DNA of 40,023 nucleotides from an uncultured Gammaproteobacteria bacterium (GCA_913058135.1 CAJXPR010000021.1:1-40023), one strand, 5' to 3'. Shown: positions 20,120-30,650, counted from the first letter of the stretch. A program made the numbers and translations. The notes: generated by a model from the sequence alone, not told the origin.

Positions 20120-20321
20120 TGTGTTATCCAGTTTGGATGGCTGCTGATGGTCATCGGCAGAGCAGGTCAGTTAATTCATTATCGGCTGACGATGGCGCCA
20201 CTGAAGCCTTCTTTGGTAGCATGGGCGCTGTTTTTGCGGCCCCAATGGTACGCATATCGGATCCGGGTCCGGTCGCGCATCCATGCGGCCTACAGAATAC
20301 CACGCCAGAGAAAACGATTGC

Positions 20322-21758
20322 ATGCCTGAGTTTTTAACGCAACAACTGCCCGATCAGATCACCGTCTGGCTGGAAACCCATGAATGGGTTTCCATCGCCG
20401 GCGCGCTACTGATCCTGCTGGCAGTAGCCTGGCTGTTCAATTTTGTCACCAAGCGCGTGCTGGTGCGAGGGCTGTTCTCACTGCTGGAAGGGCCTCCGCA
20501 AACGGACGAAAACGGCAAGCGCAAAAAACCCGATGCAGGTATCTACTACCGGTTCGGTTTCATCCGCCGGCTGGCCAATGTCATCCCGGCGCTGGTGATC
20601 ACGCTTGGTATCCGGCTGATTCCCGAGATGCCCGAGGCTGCGGTGACCATAGTCACCAATGTTGGCAATGCCTTTATTGTGCTGACCATTGCCCTGGCAC
20701 TGGGCTCGATCATGGATCTGGTCAACGATCTGTATCAGCGCCGCCCCGACGCCATGGACAGGCCGATCAAGGGTTATCTGCAGGTGCTCAAGATCGTGCT
20801 GTACGCCATCGCTGTGTTGCTGGTGATTGCCACGCTGCTGGATCGCTCACCCGTCATTCTGCTGTCCGGCCTGGGTGCGCTGGCGGCAGTGCTGATGCTG
20901 GTGTTCCAGGACACCATTCTGTCGCTGGTGGCCAGTGTGCAGATTACCTCGAACGACATGGTGCGTGTGGGCGACTGGATTGAGATGCCCGAACTCAATG
21001 CCGATGGTGATGTCATCGATATCGCATTGCATATCGTCAAGGTGCAGAACTGGGACAAAACCATCACCACCATTCCCACCCGACGTTTTATCAGCGGGTC
21101 TTTCAAGAACTGGCGGGGCATGAAGGAAACCGGTGGACGCCGGATCAAGCGCGCAGTGTACCTGGACCAGAACAGCGTGCATTTTTTGAGCAGCGAAGAA
21201 ATAGAACGGCTGGGGCGTGTCTCGTTGCTGCAGGATTATCTCCGGGAAAAACAGGAGGAACTGGATTCCTGGAACACCAAACTGGAAGAGCGCGGCAAGG
21301 AACCTGTCAATACCCGCCGCATGACCAATCTGGGAACGTTCAGGGCCTATATGGTCAACTATCTGCGGGCGAGTGATCGGATCCGCCAGGACCTGACCAT
21401 GATTGTGCGTCACCTGGGGCCAGGTCCGGAGGGGCTGCCCGTCGAGATTTACTGTTTCACCAATACCGTCGAGTGGGTGGGCTATGAAGGTATTCAGTCC
21501 GACATTTTTGACCATCTGTTGGCGATTCTGCCGGAGTTCGGTTTGCAGGTCTTCCAGCAGCCCAGCGGTGTGGACATGCGCGCGCTTGCCCAGGGACGTT
21601 CGCAGTCAGATAATACCGCAGACGACGATAACCGTAGCCTGAAAGACTCCCCTGAAGGTGAGCCGGGCGAAAACGACGCGGAGACCGAAAGCGTGTCCTC
21701 CGATCATCCAACCGATCATCCAACCAACCATTCAACCAAGCAGGAAGAAACCAGATGA
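20322..21758 (+). CDS. ybdG: MscS-family mechanosensitive channel, YbdG type
   Basis: 478 residues. Several membrane helices (first near residues 22-38) lead into the pore and beta domain, with ALAAVLMLVFQDTILSLVASVQI and NDMVRVGDWIEMPELNADGDVIDI. The segment IALHIVKVQNWDKTITTIPTRRF and a long soluble C-terminus are as in YbdG (miniconductance channel). It would release solutes when the inner membrane is stretched. The extreme C-terminus is rich in Asp/Glu and ends in a short degenerate repeat (HPTDHPTNHSTK). I chose the ATG at 20322 to begin with MPEFLTQQLPDQ; an in-frame ATG 13 codons upstream is less family-like. The stop overlaps dsbB by 4 bases. Confidence 0.9.
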   Translation: MPEFLTQQLPDQITVWLETHEWVSIAGALLILLAVAWLFNFVTKRVLVRGLFSLLEGPPQTDENGKRKKPDAGIYYRFGFIRRLANVIPALVITLGIRLIPEMPEAAVTIVTNVGNAFIVLTIALALGSIMDLVNDLYQRRPDAMDRPIKGYLQVLKIVLYAIAVLLVIATLLDRSPVILLSGLGALAAVLMLVFQDTILSLVASVQITSNDMVRVGDWIEMPELNADGDVIDIALHIVKVQNWDKTITTIPTRRFISGSFKNWRGMKETGGRRIKRAVYLDQNSVHFLSSEEIERLGRVSLLQDYLREKQEELDSWNTKLEERGKEPVNTRRMTNLGTFRAYMVNYLRASDRIRQDLTMIVRHLGPGPEGLPVEIYCFTNTVEWVGYEGIQSDIFDHLLAILPEFGLQVFQQPSGVDMRALAQGRSQSDNTADDDNRSLKDSPEGEPGENDAETESVSSDHPTDHPTNHSTKQEETR

Positions 21759-22267
21759 TAGCCCGACTAATGGCGCTGATGCCGAACCCAAGATTACTGA
21801 ATCTGCTGATTTTTCTGGCGACTGCGCTGATTATTGGTGCTGCGCTGTATATGGAACACGTGATGCTGCTTGAACCCTGCGGCCTGTGTATCACCCAGCG
21901 CGTGTTCGTGGTGGCAGCCGGTCTGGTCTGCCTGGCGGCGGCGATTCACAATCCCGGTCAGAGCGGTCGGCGCAACTACGGTATGCTGGCCGCTGCCATG
22001 TGCGTGGCTGGCGCCTATTTTGCCATCCGCCAGATCTGGCTGACCTATTTGCCGGAAGACCAGGTGCCTGCCTGCGGCCCGGGCTTCAGCTATATGCTGG
22101 ACAACTTTCCGCTGATGGACACGCTGAGTTTTCTGCTGGTGGGCGATGGCAACTGTGCCGAGGTCAGCTGGCGCTTCCTGGGCATCTTCTCAATTCCCGA
22201 GCTGGCCTTGATGGGATTCGTGGCGCTGTTCAGTCTGTGTCTGTTTCAGGCATTCCGGCGCGAATGA
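21755..22267 (+). CDS. dsbB: Disulfide bond formation protein B
   Basis: 170 residues, four membrane helices. The first periplasmic Cys pair is in EPCGLCITQR and the second pair in PACGPGFSYML and DGNCAEVSW. DsbB reoxidises periplasmic DsbA and passes electrons to quinone. The ATG overlaps the ybdG stop (ATGA), so the pair is probably translationally coupled; a functional link to the channel is not known to me. A hairpin lies just after the stop. Confidence 0.96.
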   Translation: MIARLMALMPNPRLLNLLIFLATALIIGAALYMEHVMLLEPCGLCITQRVFVVAAGLVCLAAAIHNPGQSGRRNYGMLAAAMCVAGAYFAIRQIWLTYLPEDQVPACGPGFSYMLDNFPLMDTLSFLLVGDGNCAEVSWRFLGIFSIPELALMGFVALFSLCLFQAFRRE

Positions 22268-22281
22268 CCGCTGGTCTCAAC

Positions 22282-22313
22282 AATGATTACCGACCTTAAA
22301 GGCGGTAATCATT
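22282..22313. terminator. Possible shared hairpin between dsbB and gshA
   Basis: Perfect 11-base arms AATGATTACCG (22282-22292) and CGGTAATCATT (22303-22313) with a 10-base loop. It covers the last codons and stop of gshA and lies after dsbB. No T run follows on either strand, so termination is uncertain. Confidence 0.4.
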
Positions 22314-23867
22314 CCACTGGGCCAGGAAGCTTTCAAAATCCAGTTCGTCGCTGGCTTCGGCATGTGCCTGCGCGGCGAGCGACTGGGCGCTGGCGGCGGT
22401 GAAGTGATCAAGCCTGGACGGTAGCAGAGTGCTTTTCATGAATCCCTGTTGAACGGCTTCCGAGTGCTGCATGCCAAACTTGCAGAATGGCTGACTGTTG
22501 TCGCGCAACGCCTGCAGTATTTTTGCCGACGGCGTTTGTGACGGATCGTCCACCTTGGTCTGTTGAGCTGCCAAAGCATCACTGTAGGCACTGGTGTCAT
22601 GAGCGTGGTCCAGCAGGCCGGCGCTGAATCCGATATCTGCCAGCAACTCATCAGCCCAGCTTTTCAGGCTGATGGCCTCACTATTGCGGTGCAGTTCCAG
22701 CCCCGCCTCACGACCGCGATTGACGGTAAGCGCCAGGTTCTTCTCTATTTCGGCAGCCTCTGTCTGCACGCACTCCGGACTGTCGGCGAGCAGGCAGTAG
22801 ACCAGAAAGGCATCCAGGAAGCGGATCTGCTCGGCGTCAATACCCATCGGCAGAAAGGGGTTGAGATCCAGCGCCCGGACTTCGATGTACTGGATACCGC
22901 TTTCCTTCAGCAATTGCAGAGGACGCTTGCCATCACCGACCCGCTTGGGACGGATGGTGGCGTAAAATTCATTTTCCAGTTGCAGCAGATTGGCATTGAT
23001 CTGCAGGTGGTGGTCTTCCTGTTTCAGACCGATACGCTGATACGGCGGATAGGGTGTCGACAGTGCCGAATACAGGCTGTCAATATAGTTGTTGAGGTCG
23101 TTGTAACATACATAAATCGAGCGCTGGGCATCGCTTTTGTATCCCAGGTCGCCCATGCGCAGGCAGGTGGCGTCGGGCTTGTACAGGGTGGCTGCATCCA
23201 GTGACTGCAGGTCATGATTGCGATCATCGGTAAAGCAGCGGCAGACCGCCGGTGAGGCGCCGAACAGGTAGACCAGCAGCCACGAATAACGGTGGAAGTT
23301 GCGGATCAGGTGCAGATATTTGCGCGTCTGAAATGCCTGCATGGACTCGGTGGAACCGGAGACTGAACGGAAATCCTCCCAGAACGCATCGGGCATGGAA
23401 AAATTGTAGTGAATGCCGGCAATGGTCTGCATCAGGCGGCCATAACGATGACCCAGGCCTTCGCGGTACAGGGTCTTCAACCGGCCCATATTGGAGCTGC
23501 CGTATTGCGCCAGTGGTATCTGCGCTTCGCTTTCCAGCAGGCAGGGCATGCTGGAGACCCAGAGGCGTTCGCCTTCGGGCAGGTTGTGATAAACAAATTT
23601 GTGCAGATCCTCAAGAAACGTCAGGCACTCGTCAATCGAATCGGAAACCGGGGTAATCAGTTCCACCAGCGCTTCGGAATAATCCGTGGTGATATAGGGA
23701 TGGGTAAGCGCTGAACCCAGGGCTGCCGGGTGCGGCGTCTGCGCCAGTCGTCCTTCCGGGGTTACCCGCAGGCTTTCTTTTTCAATGCCCCGCTGGATCC
23801 TGGCCCAGGATGGCTTGAATGCCGGCAGCTGGAACCGCTCAAGTGATGCTTTGAATGATCTGGACAA
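22296..23867 (-). CDS. gshA: Glutamate-cysteine ligase
   Basis: 523 residues, close to the 518 of E. coli. It makes gamma-glutamylcysteine, the first step of glutathione synthesis. GIEKESLRVTPEGRLA, ALTHPYITTDYSEALVELIT, and GIHYNFSMPDAFW are family hallmarks for the ATP/Mg-binding site. I chose the TTG at 23867: GAGG lies 8 bases upstream and the protein then begins SRSFKASLERFQLPAF, the right length; the in-frame ATG upstream at 24005 overlaps pckA and adds 46 unrelated residues. Confidence 0.95.
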   Translation of the reverse strand: MSRSFKASLERFQLPAFKPSWARIQRGIEKESLRVTPEGRLAQTPHPAALGSALTHPYITTDYSEALVELITPVSDSIDECLTFLEDLHKFVYHNLPEGERLWVSSMPCLLESEAQIPLAQYGSSNMGRLKTLYREGLGHRYGRLMQTIAGIHYNFSMPDAFWEDFRSVSGSTESMQAFQTRKYLHLIRNFHRYSWLLVYLFGASPAVCRCFTDDRNHDLQSLDAATLYKPDATCLRMGDLGYKSDAQRSIYVCYNDLNNYIDSLYSALSTPYPPYQRIGLKQEDHHLQINANLLQLENEFYATIRPKRVGDGKRPLQLLKESGIQYIEVRALDLNPFLPMGIDAEQIRFLDAFLVYCLLADSPECVQTEAAEIEKNLALTVNRGREAGLELHRNSEAISLKSWADELLADIGFSAGLLDHAHDTSAYSDALAAQQTKVDDPSQTPSAKILQALRDNSQPFCKFGMQHSEAVQQGFMKSTLLPSRLDHFTAASAQSLAAQAHAEASDELDFESFLAQWNDYRL

Positions 23868-23958
23868 GATGTCAGCCTCTGGTGAACTGCTGCCGCTTCG
23901 GGCCGCCACGATGACAGCGTGATCGCTGCCATCTGTCTGTGGGGGCGCTACAGGCGCT

Positions 23959-25533
23959 TTACAAGGGCTGCGGGCCCGCTGCCACGATGGCGTCGGAAAC
24001 CACAAAACGCTTGAAGTTATTGTTGAATTGCCCGATCAGGTCTGCCGCCTTGGCGTCATACTTTGTCGGATCTTCCCAGGTATTGCGCGGGTTAAGCAGC
24101 GCCGTGTCGACGCCGGGCACCCGGGTCGGAATGGTCAGGTTGATGCCGGGCAGGTGTTCAGTGTCGACATCGCGCAGCGCGCCGCTCTGTATGGCATGCA
24201 ACACGGATCGGGTCACCGGAATACTGAAGCGTTTGCCGATGCCGTGTGGCCCGCCGGTCCAGCCGGTATTGACCAGGTATACCTGGCTGTCGAATTCAGC
24301 GATACGTCTTATCAACAGATCAGCGTACACGCCAGCGGGCCGCGGGAAAAACGGCGCACCGAAGCAGGTGGAGAACGTCGACTTGATGCCATCACCGGCG
24401 CCCACCTCGGTGGAACCGACCAGTGCCGTGTAGCCGCTGAGGAAGTGATAGGCGGCCGCTTCGGGAGACAGAATGGACACCGGCGGCAGGACACCGGTCA
24501 GGTCGCAGGTCAGAAATACAATGGCTTTGGGCTCGCCAGCACGATTGGCGTCGATGCGGTTTTTGATATGCGTCAACGGGTAACAGGCCCGGCTGTTTTC
24601 AGTCAGGTGTGTGTCACTGTAATCGGCGACGCGGGTCTTTTCATCAATGCTGACGTTTTCAATCACCGAGCCAAACTTGATGGCCTCCCAGATCACGGGT
24701 TCGTTCTTCTGGCTCAGGTCGATGCACTTGGCGTAACAACCACCTTCCAGATTGAAAACAGTGCCTTTGCCCCAGCCGTGTTCGTCATCACCAATCAGGT
24801 AACGTTCTTCGTCAGCTGACAGTGTGGTTTTGCCGGTACCGGACAGGCCGAAAAACAGGCAGACATCCCCGGCCTCGCCCACGTTGGCGGAGCAGTGCAT
24901 GGGTAACACGTCCTTGGCCGGCAGCAGGAAATTCTGTACCGAGAACATGGATTTTTTCATCTCGCCGGCATAACGCATGCCTGCCAGCAGTACTTTGCGC
25001 TGGGCAAAGTTGATGATCACTGTGCCATCGGAATTGGTGCCGTCGCGCTCCGGTTCACAGACAAAGTCCGGTGCGCTGAGTATCTGCCAGACGTCCTTGC
25101 TGCCCGGGTTATAGTTGTCAGCGGCCTTGATGAACAGGGTGCTGCCAAACAGGCAATGCCAGGCGTATTGTGCTGTCACATGCACAGGGATGTAGTGTTC
25201 AGGGTCAGCGCCAACATGCAGGTCGGCGGTAAACAGATCTTTGTCGGCCAGGTAGTCGCTCACCCGTTGCCACAGCGCATCGAAGGTCTCCGGTGCCAGT
25301 GGCTGGTTGACCGCGCCCCAATCGATCAGGTCAGCGGTGCCGGGTTCCTGCACGATAAAGCGATCCTTGGGACTGCGCCCGGTTCGCCTTCCGGTTTCCA
25401 CAACCAGTGCACCGTTGTTGGCCAGTTTGCCTTCGTGCCGCTGCAGGGCTATTTCAACAAGCTGGCTGGGCGTAAGATTCTGATAGATGGTGCGGTTGTT
25501 GTCCTGGCGAACTTCCTGGATTATTTTTGGCAT
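23959..25533 (-). CDS. pckA: Phosphoenolpyruvate carboxykinase (ATP)
   Basis: 524 residues. It converts oxaloacetate plus ATP to phosphoenolpyruvate in gluconeogenesis. The ATP-type P-loop [18 protein letters not shown], the preceding [10 protein letters not shown], the metal-binding [11 protein letters not shown] and the C-terminal [14 protein letters not shown] are all present. The ATG at 25533 is preferred because AAGGTGA lies about 8 bases upstream; the ATG 11 codons earlier has no ribosome site. In E. coli hslO lies near hslR and pckA; here it is absent. Confidence 0.97.
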   Translation of the reverse strand: MPKIIQEVRQDNNRTIYQNLTPSQLVEIALQRHEGKLANNGALVVETGRRTGRSPKDRFIVQEPGTADLIDWGAVNQPLAPETFDALWQRVSDYLADKDLFTADLHVGADPEHYIPVHVTAQYAWHCLFGSTLFIKAADNYNPGSKDVWQILSAPDFVCEPERDGTNSDGTVIINFAQRKVLLAGMRYAGEMKKSMFSVQNFLLPAKDVLPMHCSANVGEAGDVCLFFGLSGTGKTTLSADEERYLIGDDEHGWGKGTVFNLEGGCYAKCIDLSQKNEPVIWEAIKFGSVIENVSIDEKTRVADYSDTHLTENSRACYPLTHIKNRIDANRAGEPKAIVFLTCDLTGVLPPVSILSPEAAAYHFLSGYTALVGSTEVGAGDGIKSTFSTCFGAPFFPRPAGVYADLLIRRIAEFDSQVYLVNTGWTGGPHGIGKRFSIPVTRSVLHAIQSGALRDVDTEHLPGINLTIPTRVPGVDTALLNPRNTWEDPTKYDAKAADLIGQFNNNFKRFVVSDAIVAAGPQPL

Positions 25534-25625
25534 GCCTGTCGTCACCTTGTCTGTTAGTGTCGGCATTATGGCAAAAAAACCCGGGAGTGAATACCTGACA
25601 GCAACGGTTGCCGGTGGCTGTCGGA

Positions 25626-26045
25626 TTACTCGAAGCGCCCCTTCATGGCCTGACGCAGACGTCTGTCTTTTTTGTTAGGTTTATCATGCGCATACTGGCC
25701 TGCAGCCTGCATCTTGCGCTGTTCCGCCAGGGCCAGACGCTGTTTGATGCTGTCATCCGTCTCGCTGTACAGCTGCTGCGCTTCGCTCGCGCCGCGGCGC
25801 TGCTCTGACAAACCGGTAACGGTCAGGGTTTTTTCGTCCCAGCCCTGACGTACTGTCATCACTGTACCCACTGAGATCTCTTTGCCGGCTTTGGCTTTCT
25901 GGCCACCGATTTGCACCTTGCCGCCTTCGATGGCGGTTTTTGCCAGCGCGCGGGTTTTGAACAGGCGGGCGGCCCACAACCACTTGTCCAGCCGGACTTT
26001 GCCGGCACTGGCCTGTGCTGACTTTGTGTGAGAATCACCGGTCAT
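25626..26045 (-). CDS. hslR: Ribosome-associated heat shock protein Hsp15
   Basis: 139 residues (E. coli 133). An S4 RNA-binding domain at the start ([29 protein letters not shown]) is followed by a basic C-terminal tail with [14 protein letters not shown]. It binds free 50S subunits carrying stalled peptidyl-tRNA. The ATG at 26045 gives the family start; a longer frame upstream lies inside yrfG. It overlaps the end of yrfG by 11 bases, the same gene pair as in E. coli. Confidence 0.95.
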   Translation of the reverse strand: MTGDSHTKSAQASAGKVRLDKWLWAARLFKTRALAKTAIEGGKVQIGGQKAKAGKEISVGTVMTVRQGWDEKTLTVTGLSEQRRGASEAQQLYSETDDSIKQRLALAEQRKMQAAGQYAHDKPNKKDRRLRQAMKGRFE

Positions 26046-26715
26046 GGTGAGCAGCCCCTGCCATTGGCGGCATGATCTGTTTGAAGTCGTGCAGGCAGAC
26101 AAACTCATCATGCTGCACCGGCGGTCGCTGGCTGTCGGGCAGGGTGATGCCGAACAGGTGCCGGATGCCTTCGGTGCGGGCGCGCTGGAGGACATTAAAG
26201 TTGTCATCAAACAGCACCGTGCGTTCGGGGTCGTAGGGCTCCAGCCGGCGCAGCGCGGTCCAGAAACCTTCGTTTTCCTTGGCCAGGCCGAGTTCGTGGG
26301 AACTGATGAGACGCTGGAAGTGTTTCTGCAGGCCGGTATGCTGCATCTTCAGGTTGAGGCTGCCCGGATGGGCATTGGTGACCAGCAGGACCTTCTTGCC
26401 GTGTGTCTGCAGGCGGTCAAGCAGAGGCAATACATTGGGGCGCAGCGCGATTTTGTCGCGCGCGTCGTTCTTCATGCCCTGGATGTCAAGCTGCAGCCTG
26501 TCGGTCCAGTAATCGATGCAGTACCAGTCCAGTTTGCCGTGCAGGGCGCGGTACTCCTGCTGCAGGTGCGTCCAGGCCGCCTCCACGTCCAGGCCGATGC
26601 GTTGGCCATAGGTGGTTGGCACCAGGGTTTCCCAAAAATAATTGTCGAAATGCAGGTCGAGCAGCGTGCCATCCATGTCAAACATGACAGTGTCGACGTC
26701 AGTCCAGTTCAGCAT
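26035..26715 (-). CDS. yrfG: GMP/IMP nucleotidase, HAD family
   Basis: 226 residues. The HAD nucleophile motif DTVMFDMDGTLLDLHFDN is at the start, with LLVTNAHPGSL as motif II and FDDNFNVLQRA as motif IV. It removes phosphate from purine mononucleotides. FDNYFWETLVP and the neighbouring hslR match E. coli yrfG. Confidence 0.94.
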   Translation of the reverse strand: MLNWTDVDTVMFDMDGTLLDLHFDNYFWETLVPTTYGQRIGLDVEAAWTHLQQEYRALHGKLDWYCIDYWTDRLQLDIQGMKNDARDKIALRPNVLPLLDRLQTHGKKVLLVTNAHPGSLNLKMQHTGLQKHFQRLISSHELGLAKENEGFWTALRRLEPYDPERTVLFDDNFNVLQRARTEGIRHLFGITLPDSQRPPVQHDEFVCLHDFKQIMPPMAGAAHHDR

Positions 26716-26828
26716 CGGGTGCAGGCTTTAGTGTGGAAATACAATACCGGGTTCATATCACGCATTATGCCGCCGGGATGGTCGTCAGACAAGGCGGGCT
26801 GACAACCATCCGGGAGGGTCGGCGGGTG

Positions 26829-27257
26829 TCACTCCACGGTAATGGTGATCTTTTCCGACATTACCGGCGGATTGTGCGGCACGTGCATGTGGTCGCCCAG
26901 GACCAGCTGCAGTGTGTGCTCACCGGGTTCCAGGGTGACGGTTGCCTGGGTTTGTCCCAGTCCGAAGTGCATGACGTCTGCACCCAGTGCCTGGCCCAGA
27001 TCCGGCAACTGATCCTTGTTGATGAGCAGGTGATGATGGCCGGTGTTGGGCATGGCAATGCCGGCGGGCGCCACGCCCATGTTGGCCAGACCAAACACCA
27101 CCGTGAAGCTGGTGCCAACGGTGTCACCGTCCTGTGGTGACACAATGTAGACCTGAGCGCCCTCGGGCGCCGTTGATGGCTGTGCGAAAAGGCTTGCCGA
27201 CAGGCCCAGGGCCGCTACCAGACCAACAGCTGACAGTGTCTTTTGCAACGTTCTCAT
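26829..27257 (-). CDS. DUF4399 secreted protein
   Basis: 142 residues. Signal peptide (MRTLQKTLSAVGLVAALGL, cleavage near SLFAQ) then a domain with VYIVSPQDGDTV, FTVVFGLANMGVAPAG, a His-rich GHHHLLIN, LEPGEHTLQLVLGDHMH and a final ITITVE. This is the DUF4399 family, of unknown role. The His cluster (HHH, HMHVPH) could bind a metal, which is inference. The start at 27257 is preceded by GGAG and gives a clean signal peptide; an in-frame ATG upstream reaches into the hairpin at 27289. Confidence 0.85.
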   Translation of the reverse strand: MRTLQKTLSAVGLVAALGLSASLFAQPSTAPEGAQVYIVSPQDGDTVGTSFTVVFGLANMGVAPAGIAMPNTGHHHLLINKDQLPDLGQALGADVMHFGLGQTQATVTLEPGEHTLQLVLGDHMHVPHNPPVMSEKITITVE

Positions 27258-27288
27258 CTTTTTCTCCAGTGTTAAGAGGACAGGGGAT

Positions 27289-27339
27289 GTAAAGGGGACG
27301 GAGGATATTAGCATAGCTAATTACCTCCGTCCCCTTTAC
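27289..27339. repeat. Perfect REP-like palindrome (GTAAAGGGGACGGAGG)
   Basis: Arms 27289-27304 and 27324-27339 are a perfect 16-base inverted repeat; the loop itself contains ATTAGC/GCTAAT around ATA. Similar GTAAAGGGG(A/G)CGG cores occur at 14162-14174 and 30674-30710. It lies upstream of the DUF4399 gene. The rest of 27258-27581 holds the ribosome site of the TonB receptor (GGAGAG before 27582) and no gene. Confidence 0.8.
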
Positions 27340-27581
27340 CGCTTTACTGCCCTTTCTACCTTTGTCTGAAAAGTCACACTGTGTCACAAAATGTATTGAA
27401 ACGGATGTTCGTCAGTTATAGACTTTGAGTCGGTCTTGGACAATTAAAGGACGTCGTTGAATCCACGTAGTTGTATCTGTGGTGTTTTTCGGACCTTGTC
27501 TCGTGGCGCTAACGCGCCGCGCAACAGCGTTAAAAAACATTAAGCAGTAAAATAAAAACAAGAACTACAGGAGAGTGACCC

Positions 27582-30500
27582 ATGCGACATGTCTATACAG
27601 GCAAACGCAAAACGTTGGTCCTGGCCATCATGATGGCCGGTACGGCACTACCCCTAGCCGCCCAGGAAACCGAAATCGAAGAAGTGGTTGTAACCGGTTC
27701 CCTGATTCGCGGTACCCCCCTCGATGCAGCCCTGCCCGTTGAAGTGTTTTCCGCCGCCGAGCTACAGGAAACCGGTAGCCCGACAGCGCTCGATTTCGCC
27801 AAAACCCTGACTGCCGGGGGCCCAATCACTGGCGAAGCATATTATTTTGGCGGCTCCGGAAACACGGGCAACGTCAGTTTCAATCTGCGCGGCATCGGCT
27901 CGGACAAAACCCTGACGCTTTTCAACGGGCGTCGCACGCCACAGAACGCATCGGTATTCCCGTCCTCGGTCACCAGCCGGATAGAAATCCTGAAGGACGG
28001 TGCAGCAGTAACCTATGGAGCGGACGCCACCGGTGGTGTGGTGAACTTTATTACCGAAGACAGCTACCAGGGCTTTGAGCTGAGTTCCCAATACAAGGGT
28101 GGATTTGACTCGGACGGCGACTGGAATGTGTCTGCCAAGGCCGGTTGGGATGTGGGTGACAGCAACCTGATGGTGGCCGCGGAGTGGGACCACCGTTCGC
28201 GTCTGCGAACCACAGAACGGGATTTTGCCAGCCTGCCCTATGGTGTCAACCCGGCACCCTGGTCGGGGCTGACTAACCTGGCCGGGTGGGTACCACGCGC
28301 CAGCCTGCCGGCTACGCCGGGCAATACCGCCAACTCCGAATGGGGCACGCCGCTGGGCCTGGTGTCCGACTTTACCCAGTCGTCCTGTGAGGCAGTGGGA
28401 GGGGTTTTTGTCGGCTCATTTACTTGTAACTACGGCTACCTGCCGTATTACAACATTGTTGAAGAAAACGAGATCTACCGTCTGTTCGGCCAGATCACCA
28501 CGCAGATGTCGGACAGCATGGAGTTCTATGCACGCGCTGCCTACAGCCGGGTCCATACGCCCGAAGCATACGGCTCGCCGTCACAACCGGTGGTCCGCGG
28601 ACCGGCACAGACGTCCGGCCTGACCTATCAACTGTATGCACCGGTGACCAACCCTTACGTCAGCGAATTTGTGCAGCGCACTGGCTGGGCCAATAACCCG
28701 TTGTCAGCCATTACCCAGGGCTTTACGCCAATCACCTATCGAGCCTTTGCCCACGGTGGTAACGACACGTTAGCCGGCTCCGGTTTGCACAGTACACCTA
28801 ACGAGAATGAAGCGCGTTACTGGCATATTGCGACCGGCATAAACGGTGAGTTCGACAACGAGATCAGTTACGACTTTGCCATAACCTATAACCAGTTTGA
28901 CGGTCGCGGTTCGGCACCGGACATCATGGGTGCGCGGCTGCAGAATGCCCTGTACGGTTTTGGTGGGCCCAACTGTAATGCTTCGGATCAGAACCCGAAT
29001 CGTCTGGGTACCCAGAATCCGGCCCAGGCCGGCGTGGGTGACTGTATGTACTGGAACCCGTTTGCCTCCAACTTTGCCGGTCAGCCGGTGCTTGGCCTGG
29101 CAAACCCCAGCTATGACCCCAGTCTGGAAAACCCCCAGGAACTTCGCGAGTGGGTATTCAATGATCGTTACGGTGAAACCACGTCGTGGAACGCAACCGT
29201 GGATCTGGTCTTCAGTGGTCAGACCGGAATCGAACTGCCAGGCGGCAACATTGCCTGGGGTGCAGGTGTGCAATATCGGGATACCAGAAACCGTGAGACC
29301 AACCCGGACCCCATCTACAACGGCGCAACCCCCTGCTTCTGGCCGGAACAGCGACCGCTGGATCCGAACAATCCTGAGTACAACGGTTGCACCCCGGATG
29401 GCCCCGGTCCGTTCTTCTTCTTTGGCATAGATCCGCCGGACTCCACCAAGCAGGATCAGCGCTCAGCATTTGCCGAGTTCAACCTGCCGTTCCTGGACAC
29501 CCTGCAAATGACTGCAGCGGTGCGCCACGAAGCCTTCAGTGGCGACCTGAGTGCTACGGTATACAAGGTATCGGGCAAATATGATCTGACCGACAACCTG
29601 TCCTTCCGTGGATCCTACGGCACCAACTATCAGGCGCCTGGCGCCGGGCTGGTTCCTGGCGAAATCAACAACGGTGTTAACAGCTACACCATCGCTGGCG
29701 GTGACTGGCGCGGCGCCACCACAATTACAGCGACCGGTATTGAGCCGGAGACAGCCACAGTGTGGAGCACCGGTGCCATCTGGCAGTCGCAGGGCTTTGA
29801 TGTCTCGCACGACTTCCAGTTCATTGTGGATTATTTCAGCATCGAGACGGAAGACGAGCTGGGGCTGTTGGCCTCAGCCAACGATATTGCCAGCTCGGTG
29901 TTCAGCATTCCACCGCCCGGCGCGACCAATGTGCCGTCCAACCGAACGGCACTGGCCGATTGCTCACATCCGCTGGTCGGACGTGTGCAGTTTAACGGCG
30001 GGACCTGTACTCAGGGCGTGACCACGGCAAACGATTTTGCCAACATCACAACCGAGTACGGCAATGGCCCGGGTCAGACCACCAACGGTTTTGACGTGCA
30101 GGCGCGCTACAGTTTCCCGGCATTCGCCGGCGACATGCGTCTGGGTCTGACGCTGACCAAGGTGGAGGAATTCACCTTTGGTGAAACGGTACTTGATGGC
30201 TTTCAGCTGGATCCGGGTGATGACCGTCTGGGTACTCTGAATTTTGCCACCATCGCACAGGCTGCACCGGAATGGCGTGCCAATCTCAATGTCAACTATG
30301 GGCAGGGCGATCACAATTTCCGCTTTGTACTGAGCTACATTGATGGTGTGAAGGACGAGCGCTACTACAATGACGATGGCAGTGTGAACGAAGCGGCGTT
30401 AGTACCCGGCGGTTTCCAGCCGGGCACCACCACGCCGTTCGGTCCGTCTTACTACGGTGTTGATCCGGGCGGCTGGCTGGCCGGTGACCTGCACTGGATA

Positions 30501-30650
30501 TGGGATCACGAATGGGCATCGTTCAGTGCTTCTGTGACCAATATCACGGACGAAGATCCTCCCGCGTCACGTCAGGAATTCGGCTATGATCCACGAATCG
30601 GCAACCCGCTGGGTCGTGTGTTTGAAGTCGGTATCCGCAAAGAGTTCTGA
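27582..30650 (+). CDS. TonB-dependent outer membrane receptor
   Basis: 1022 residues. Signal peptide (to about PLAAQ, residue 27), TonB box EEVVVTGSLIRG, plug domain with FNLRGIGSDKTLTLFNGRR and EILKDGAAVTYGADATGGVVNFI, then a 22-strand-type barrel ending VFEVGIRKEF with the terminal Phe needed for barrel insertion. It would import an unknown substrate with energy from TonB-ExbBD. The plug resembles the large Oar/IroN-like receptors of marine bacteria that take up peptides or glycans; the substrate cannot be told from sequence. It stands alone, with GGAGAG ahead of the ATG. Confidence 0.93.
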   Translation: MRHVYTGKRKTLVLAIMMAGTALPLAAQETEIEEVVVTGSLIRGTPLDAALPVEVFSAAELQETGSPTALDFAKTLTAGGPITGEAYYFGGSGNTGNVSFNLRGIGSDKTLTLFNGRRTPQNASVFPSSVTSRIEILKDGAAVTYGADATGGVVNFITEDSYQGFELSSQYKGGFDSDGDWNVSAKAGWDVGDSNLMVAAEWDHRSRLRTTERDFASLPYGVNPAPWSGLTNLAGWVPRASLPATPGNTANSEWGTPLGLVSDFTQSSCEAVGGVFVGSFTCNYGYLPYYNIVEENEIYRLFGQITTQMSDSMEFYARAAYSRVHTPEAYGSPSQPVVRGPAQTSGLTYQLYAPVTNPYVSEFVQRTGWANNPLSAITQGFTPITYRAFAHGGNDTLAGSGLHSTPNENEARYWHIATGINGEFDNEISYDFAITYNQFDGRGSAPDIMGARLQNALYGFGGPNCNASDQNPNRLGTQNPAQAGVGDCMYWNPFASNFAGQPVLGLANPSYDPSLENPQELREWVFNDRYGETTSWNATVDLVFSGQTGIELPGGNIAWGAGVQYRDTRNRETNPDPIYNGATPCFWPEQRPLDPNNPEYNGCTPDGPGPFFFFGIDPPDSTKQDQRSAFAEFNLPFLDTLQMTAAVRHEAFSGDLSATVYKVSGKYDLTDNLSFRGSYGTNYQAPGAGLVPGEINNGVNSYTIAGGDWRGATTITATGIEPETATVWSTGAIWQSQGFDVSHDFQFIVDYFSIETEDELGLLASANDIASSVFSIPPPGATNVPSNRTALADCSHPLVGRVQFNGGTCTQGVTTANDFANITTEYGNGPGQTTNGFDVQARYSFPAFAGDMRLGLTLTKVEEFTFGETVLDGFQLDPGDDRLGTLNFATIAQAAPEWRANLNVNYGQGDHNFRFVLSYIDGVKDERYYNDDGSVNEAALVPGGFQPGTTTPFGPSYYGVDPGGWLAGDLHWIWDHEWASFSASVTNITDEDPPASRQEFGYDPRIGNPLGRVFEVGIRKEF

